From: Actinomycetota bacterium
GTDB taxonomy: Bacteria; Actinomycetota; Humimicrobiia; Humimicrobiales; Humimicrobiaceae
DNA: 11,134 nucleotides
Reading direction: 5' to 3'
NCBI GenBank assembly: GCA_016932375.1
Contig: JAFGDA010000054.1
Coordinates: 1-11,134, forward strand
Below, piece after piece: positions 7,464-11,134 of this stretch. The translations under genes were made by a program, and so were the position numbers. The notes under the pieces are model-generated. The model worked only from the letters and a program-made list of their open reading frames with translations, searched no databases and was not told where the DNA came from. Every line of letters begins with the position of its first letter. The stretch's first letter is position 1.

Positions 7464-8150
7464 ATGGACATGATTGAATTTAAAAACGTGAGCAAGGTGT
7501 ACGATGATGATACAGCAGCCTTGAAAGATATAGATCTTACCATTAAGAAGGGCGAATTCCTTTTTCTTGTAGGCCCAAGTGGCTCAGGAAAGTCCACATT
7601 CATAAAACTGCTCATCAAGGAAATAAAGGAAACAAAGGGCAGTATCTTTATAGCCGGAAGAAATATATGCAAACTCAAGTCTTCAAGGATACCACAGTTA
7701 AGACGCAATATTGGGTGTGTTTTCCAGGATTTTAAGCTTCTTCCCAATAAAACGGTTTTTGAAAATGTTGCCTTTGCCCTTGAAGTGATTGGAAGGCCTG
7801 GTTACGAGATAAAGCTGCAGGTCCCGCAGGTATTGAAACTGGTTGGGTTGCATAATAAGGACCAGTCATATCCCCATCAGCTCTCAGGCGGGGAGCAGCA
7901 GAGAGTTTCCATCGCCCGTGCTTTTGTCAACCGCCCGCCCATACTTCTTGCCGATGAACCAACAGGAAACCTGGACCCTGCTACATCTGACGGTATCATG
8001 AAAATATTGTCAAGGATAAACCTTATCGGTACTACCGTGGTGATGGCGACGCATGACCGCAACATAGTAAATTCAATGAGAAGGAGAGTGGTGGAACTGG
8101 AGGAAGGCGAACTCATAAGAGACCAGAAGAGAGGAGTATACGGCGACTAA
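7464..8150 (+). CDS. ftsE: Cell division ATP-binding protein FtsE
   Basis: FtsE is the cytoplasmic ATPase of the FtsEX complex, which does not transport a known substrate. It passes ATP-driven shape change through FtsX to a cell-wall hydrolase. The 228-residue product has Walker [10 protein letters not shown] (about 38-46), the Q-loop FQDFKLLP, signature LSGGEQQR, Walker [13 protein letters not shown] and the H-loop ATHD. The conserved stretch [13 protein letters not shown] and the C-terminal RGVYGD are specific to FtsE rather than other MacB-like ATPases. Two in-frame ATGs (7464, 7470) are possible. The second gives [11 protein letters not shown], the usual FtsE beginning. Neither has a strong SD: AAGGAAG at 7433-7439 is too far upstream. 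It follows prfB by 52 bases and precedes ftsX by 2. Confidence 0.96.
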   Translation: MDMIEFKNVSKVYDDDTAALKDIDLTIKKGEFLFLVGPSGSGKSTFIKLLIKEIKETKGSIFIAGRNICKLKSSRIPQLRRNIGCVFQDFKLLPNKTVFENVAFALEVIGRPGYEIKLQVPQVLKLVGLHNKDQSYPHQLSGGEQQRVSIARAFVNRPPILLADEPTGNLDPATSDGIMKILSRINLIGTTVVMATHDRNIVNSMRRRVVELEEGELIRDQKRGVYGD

Positions 8151-8152
8151 AG

Positions 8153-9061
8153 ATGGTTAGGCCCAGATACTTTTTCAGTGAAACATTCACCAGCCTTAAA
8201 AGAAATTTCCTGATGGGATTTACTGCAATCACAACAGTTGCAATCACCCTTTTTATTGTAGGTTTTTTCGCCATACTTGTATTTGATATACAGGGAATAA
8301 TCAATTCCATTAAAGGACAGGTTGAATTAGCCGTATATCTTGAAGATAATATATCCACGGAATTAAAGGAATACATAGAAGAAGAGATAAAAAGCTGGGA
8401 GGAGACCGACGAGTTAAAATTCATATCAAAGGAACAGGCCCTGGAAAGGTTTAAGGAGCAGAACCAGGGTAGCGATATCCTTAAGGAAATACAGGGCAAC
8501 CCCCTTCCGGCATCTTTTGAAATAACCTTAAAGGATCCTGAAAAGGTTGACCAGGTAGCACTCCGTTTTGTTGACAAGGACGGTAATTACATAGAAGGTG
8601 TTGATGATGTAATATATGGCAGGAATTATGTAAGGCGCCTTTTTTCAATTACTGCAATAGTTGGTACAATTGCAATCCTGATAATCATTGTCCTTCTTCT
8701 TGCAACCATTGTCCTGATATTTAATACCATAAGGTTATCCATTTATGCACGCCGCAAGGAAATCGAGGTAATGAAGCTTGTGGGGGCTACCAACTGGTTT
8801 GTCAGGATACCTTTTTTATTTGAAGGTTTTTTTGAGGGTTTCACAGGAAGCATACTATCGGTTATACTTCTATACCTGCTTTCAAGCCTGCTTCTTGTAA
8901 AGGGGGAAAGTGTCATACTTGAGACCATGCGGGTAAAGGAACTGGCAATACTGGGAAGCGGTAATATGATATTTTATATTTATGGGGGTATTGTTATTTT
9001 AGGAGGATTTATAGGCCTTCTGTCCAGTGCCATAGCGCTGAGAAGGTATGTAAAGGTATAA
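8153..9061 (+). CDS. ftsX: Cell division membrane protein FtsX
   Basis: FtsX is the membrane half of FtsEX and contacts a hydrolase or its activator through its extracellular loop. The 302-residue product has the expected four-helix topology: TM1 about 22-44, a large outer domain 45-160, TM2 about 163-191, TM3 about 228-248 and TM4 about 272-296. The outer domain holds the family signature GNPLPASFEI (115-124). The cytoplasmic segment before TM3 carries KLVGATNWFVRIPFLFEG (208-225), strongly conserved in FtsX. The start is 2 bases after the ftsE stop. A GAGGAG at 8131-8136 is 16 bases away, longer than usual, so initiation probably relies on coupling to ftsE. The protein interacts with FtsE in the inner leaflet and, by inference, with the coiled coil of the next gene product outside. 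Confidence 0.96.
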   Translation: MVRPRYFFSETFTSLKRNFLMGFTAITTVAITLFIVGFFAILVFDIQGIINSIKGQVELAVYLEDNISTELKEYIEEEIKSWEETDELKFISKEQALERFKEQNQGSDILKEIQGNPLPASFEITLKDPEKVDQVALRFVDKDGNYIEGVDDVIYGRNYVRRLFSITAIVGTIAILIIIVLLLATIVLIFNTIRLSIYARRKEIEVMKLVGATNWFVRIPFLFEGFFEGFTGSILSVILLYLLSSLLLVKGESVILETMRVKELAILGSGNMIFYIYGGIVILGGFIGLLSSAIALRRYVKV

Positions 9062-9079
9062 TACACGCTGATATTAAAA

Positions 9080-10255
9080 ATGAGAGTTTACAGTAAGAAA
9101 ACTATAGCCATATTCATAGCAGCATTGATTGTTCTCTCTTCAATTAATATTATATTCCATCCCGGAACCATATCCGCCCAATCAATCGAAGAAGAGCTGC
9201 AGGATGTAAAAGAGGAAAGAAAACAAACCGAGGAAAAAATAAAGGAAGCCAAAAAGACCGAGCAGTATTACATGGGAGAAGTATCAAGGGTAGAAGAGCA
9301 GCTGCTTGGTGCACTTTCCGAACTTGACAACCTCAACAGCCAGCTTTCAAAAGTAAAAAGTGAAGTCGACAGGACCACGATAGAGCTCGTGCTTAAAGAA
9401 GAAGAACTAAATAAAATCGAGGATGAACTGTCGGAAAAAACAGGGATATTGAATGAGCGGGTGGCTGAAATATATAAGAATGGAAACAATAATATCCTCG
9501 AAATACTGCTCAAGACTGAAAATTTTGTTGAATTTATTTCCCGGATGAAGCTCATGAATCTTTTTGCACAGCAGGATACTGAGATTGTCCAGGCTATCAA
9601 GGATAAACGCAACGCCACGATAGGTATAAAAAAATCCATAATAGATCTCAGGGAGAAGCAAGAGGAAGACAAGCAAGCAATAGAGAAACTTGTCAGCCAG
9701 GCGGAAGCAAAAACTGCCGAGGTAGAGGATTTGTATGGTGAGAAAAAAGGGCTTCTTTCCCAGACCACTGCCAACAAGAATGCACTCATCAGGATGGCTA
9801 AGGAACTTGAAATCAAGGAAGCGGAACTTACAAGGATCCTTGAAAGCTATAAGTATGGGTCCGCACCTTCCGGTAAGTTTGCCTGGCCTGTAGCCGGAAG
9901 GTTAACATCCGGCTTCGGTTACCGGATCCACCCGATTTTTGGGGTTAACAGGTTTCACAGCGGGATAGACCTTGCAGCTCCGTACGGCACACTTGTAAAA
10001 GCTGCGGATGGAGGGCAGGTAATACAGGCCGGTTATTTTGGAGGTTATGGTTACTCGGTTATGCTATATCATGGCGGCGGTTTTGCAACATGGTATGCTC
10101 ATCTATCCAGCATAAACTGTTCTGTAGGGCAGTTTGTTGAAAGGGGACAGGTAATAGGCCTTGTGGGTTCCACTGGCTGGTCAACAGGTCCCCATCTGCA
10201 TTTTGAAGTAAGAATCAATGGCGCTGCCCAGAATCCACTTCAATACCTGCAGTAG
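9080..10255 (+). CDS. Secreted coiled-coil M23 (LytM) peptidoglycan peptidase, EnvC-like
   Basis: This is a probable zinc endopeptidase cutting peptidoglycan cross-links or stems, acting outside the membrane. The 391-residue product has a Sec signal peptide (KK then a hydrophobic 9-25, with a likely cut after ISA at 33). Two long charged coiled-coil stretches follow (about 36-120 and 170-256), broken by a helical NNNILEILLKTENFVEF region (about 137-152). The C-terminal M23 domain (about 265-390) has all zinc and catalytic positions: His293 and Asp297 (HxxxD), His341 (YAHL), His372 and His374 (HLH). The architecture equals EnvC, and resembles CwlO and PcsB apart from their different catalytic domains. 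These are FtsEX-controlled partners. Unlike E. coli EnvC, whose LytM site is degenerate, this enzyme looks active. It starts 18 bases after ftsX. No clear SD is seen, but the signal peptide fixes the start. The upstream TATAAT (9057-9062) lacks a -35. Confidence 0.92.
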   Translation: MRVYSKKTIAIFIAALIVLSSINIIFHPGTISAQSIEEELQDVKEERKQTEEKIKEAKKTEQYYMGEVSRVEEQLLGALSELDNLNSQLSKVKSEVDRTTIELVLKEEELNKIEDELSEKTGILNERVAEIYKNGNNNILEILLKTENFVEFISRMKLMNLFAQQDTEIVQAIKDKRNATIGIKKSIIDLREKQEEDKQAIEKLVSQAEAKTAEVEDLYGEKKGLLSQTTANKNALIRMAKELEIKEAELTRILESYKYGSAPSGKFAWPVAGRLTSGFGYRIHPIFGVNRFHSGIDLAAPYGTLVKAADGGQVIQAGYFGGYGYSVMLYHGGGFATWYAHLSSINCSVGQFVERGQVIGLVGSTGWSTGPHLHFEVRINGAAQNPLQYLQ

Positions 10256-10422
10256 TTTTTTGATGTTCAATATATTTTTAAATGTTATTTACAATATCTA
10301 AAAATACTATATATTTACTTTCTGTTATTGCTTATTATTTTATCTGTTGATATTGTTTTATATATATTGAGGCATTTTAAGATAATCATTTATGGTTTTT
10401 GGGATTTGAGGTGTTTTAAGGC
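10256..10422 (+). other. AT-rich intergenic spacer before ctpA
   Basis: This 167-base spacer is about 20% G+C (34 G or C by my count), far below the surrounding genes. Repeated TATAT tracts and no convincing coding frame are seen. A T-run follows the M23 stop, but there is no GC stem before it, so no intrinsic terminator is supported. It is the longest gene-free stretch in the window and the likeliest break between transcription units. Confidence 0.6.
10288..10315 (+). promoter_or_regulatory. Candidate sigma-A-type promoter for ctpA
   Basis: TTTACA (10288-10293), 16 bases and TATATT (10310-10315) each match the -35 and -10 consensus at 5/6. The leader to ATG 10423 would be about 100 bases. 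A weaker pair is TTGCTT (10328-10333) with TATTGT (10351-10356), 17 apart. The extreme AT content makes chance matches easy. Confidence 0.4.
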
Positions 10423-11134
10423 ATGAAAAGGACTGTTGTAAAGGTCATTGTTGTCTTAGTGGCTGTTATTTTTTTATTCTCAGCCGGATTCTGGACAGGT
10501 TTCAGCATTGATTTTCTGAAAAACCTAATTTTTAATAAGGAAGGCGCCATTGCTCAGGGCGGCGAAGAACAGCAGGGCATTGTAGAAAATTTATCAGGCA
10601 GCATTATAGACAGGTTCAGCCTTAAGCCTCTCGAGGAAGCCCTCGATTTCATATTCAATGATTATATCAATCAGGTAAGCAGGGAAGAACTGCTTGCAGC
10701 AGCCATTAAAGGGATGCTTTCCGAACTTGATGACAGGCATGCGGAATATTTCAATGTGGAGCAGTACAGGCAGATTGTCGATTCGTACAGCGGGACAATG
10801 AGCGGGGTCGGAATTATAGTGACCGAGGATGAGGAGGACCGTATAGTGGTGGTAATGCCTGTGCCGGACACCCCGGCATTCAATGCGGGTATAAAAGAAG
10901 GGGATATAATAGTAGAAGTAGATGGAAACGATATAAGGAATATTGCCCTTGAAAATGTAGTAAGCATGATAAAAGGTCCGGAAGGTACCGAAGTCATGCT
11001 CGGGTTATACAGGCCATCAGAAGAAAAACAATTTGAGGTAACAATTGTCAGGACAAGGTTTTATGTGCCAAACCTTTTTTCAGAAGTACTGGATGAAAAT
11101 ACAGGATATATCCAGTATATCGCTTTTCAGGACA
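10423..11134 (+). CDS. ctpA: CtpA-type S41 carboxy-terminal processing protease, 3'-truncated by window edge
   Basis: This is a membrane-anchored serine protease of family S41, which trims envelope proteins from their C termini. In some bacteria it degrades cell-wall hydrolases or cleaves sporulation signals. The visible 237 residues have an N-terminal signal anchor (about 5-27). The helical S41 N-domain ends in MLSELDDRHAEYF (about 98-110), the family's 'L-D-H-YF' mark. A PDZ domain of about 116-198 carries the carboxylate-binding GVGI (118-121) and AFNAGIKEGDIIVEVDG. The start of the protease core, GYIQYIAF, comes at the edge; the catalytic Ser and Lys lie beyond the window. ATG 10423 is preceded by GAGGTG (10408-10413) with a 9-base gap. 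No stop occurs before base 11134. In B. subtilis ctpB also follows ftsX, supporting the assignment. The substrate is unknown; the neighbouring M23 enzyme is a natural guess. Confidence 0.94.
   Translation, partial: MKRTVVKVIVVLVAVIFLFSAGFWTGFSIDFLKNLIFNKEGAIAQGGEEQQGIVENLSGSIIDRFSLKPLEEALDFIFNDYINQVSREELLAAAIKGMLSELDDRHAEYFNVEQYRQIVDSYSGTMSGVGIIVTEDEEDRIVVVMPVPDTPAFNAGIKEGDIIVEVDGNDIRNIALENVVSMIKGPEGTEVMLGLYRPSEEKQFEVTIVRTRFYVPNLFSEVLDENTGYIQYIAFQD

Noticed and set aside
9268..9816. 182-codon minus-strand frame in the M23 gene
   Set aside because: It is a Ser-rich reverse reading of the Glu/Lys-rich coiled coil, a common artefact.
1..11134. CRISPR array, transposase, phage genes, tRNA or rRNA, or an undescribed defence-type system
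   Set aside because: No regular repeats, recombinase motifs, terminal inverted repeats or structured RNA genes are visible. All genes are recognisable housekeeping families with uniform codon use.

Overview
The window is a compact run of housekeeping genes, all on the + strand, from a bacterium whose DNA here is roughly low-40s % G+C (estimated by eye). Arginine is written mostly as AGG/AGA and isoleucine often as ATA throughout, so no gene looks foreign by codon use. The order comF, hpf, secA, prfB, ftsE, ftsX, ctpA is, as I recall it, that of the Bacillus subtilis comFC to ctpB region with the flagellar genes and a few others missing. That suggests a Gram-positive or related deep-branching lineage. 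I cannot name the organism from the sequence.

Layout: (1) 1-774, the 3' part of an mtnA-type gene of methionine salvage, cut by the window start. (2) An 80-base spacer holding a small GC hairpin and a 10-base match to a T-box core. (3) 873-2018, a nucleotide-sugar pyrophosphorylase with a left-handed beta-helix tail. (4) 2057-2740 comF and 2741-2953 a cold-shock protein, abutting and both starting at TTG. (5) 3069-3647 hpf and 3740-6280 secA, each behind a short AT-rich spacer with promoter-like boxes. (6) 6307-7411 prfB, which is whole only if a +1 ribosomal frameshift at CTT-TGA (6373-6378) is allowed. (7) 7464-8150 ftsE, 8153-9061 ftsX and 9080-10255 a secreted coiled-coil M23 peptidase, a tight division and cell-wall hydrolysis cluster. 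(8) A 167-base, about 20% G+C spacer, then 10423 to the window end, the N-terminal two thirds or so of a CtpA-type S41 protease with a PDZ domain.

How the genes work together: hpf, prfB and the cold-shock protein act on translation or RNA, and secA exports preproteins. FtsE and FtsX form an ABC-type transmembrane complex that in characterised bacteria controls a periplasmic or extracellular wall hydrolase through its coiled coil. The next gene is exactly such a coiled-coil hydrolase, and its catalytic motifs are intact. CtpA proteases often trim envelope proteins, including wall hydrolases, so ftsE-ftsX-M23-ctpA reads as one wall-remodelling module with its own protease (inference).

I found no mobile element, CRISPR array, tRNA, rRNA or clearly undescribed system. 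The points most worth a second look are the prfB recoding site with its unusual UGAA context, a ComF protein lacking the usual RGFNQ segment, and the active-looking FtsEX-linked hydrolase.
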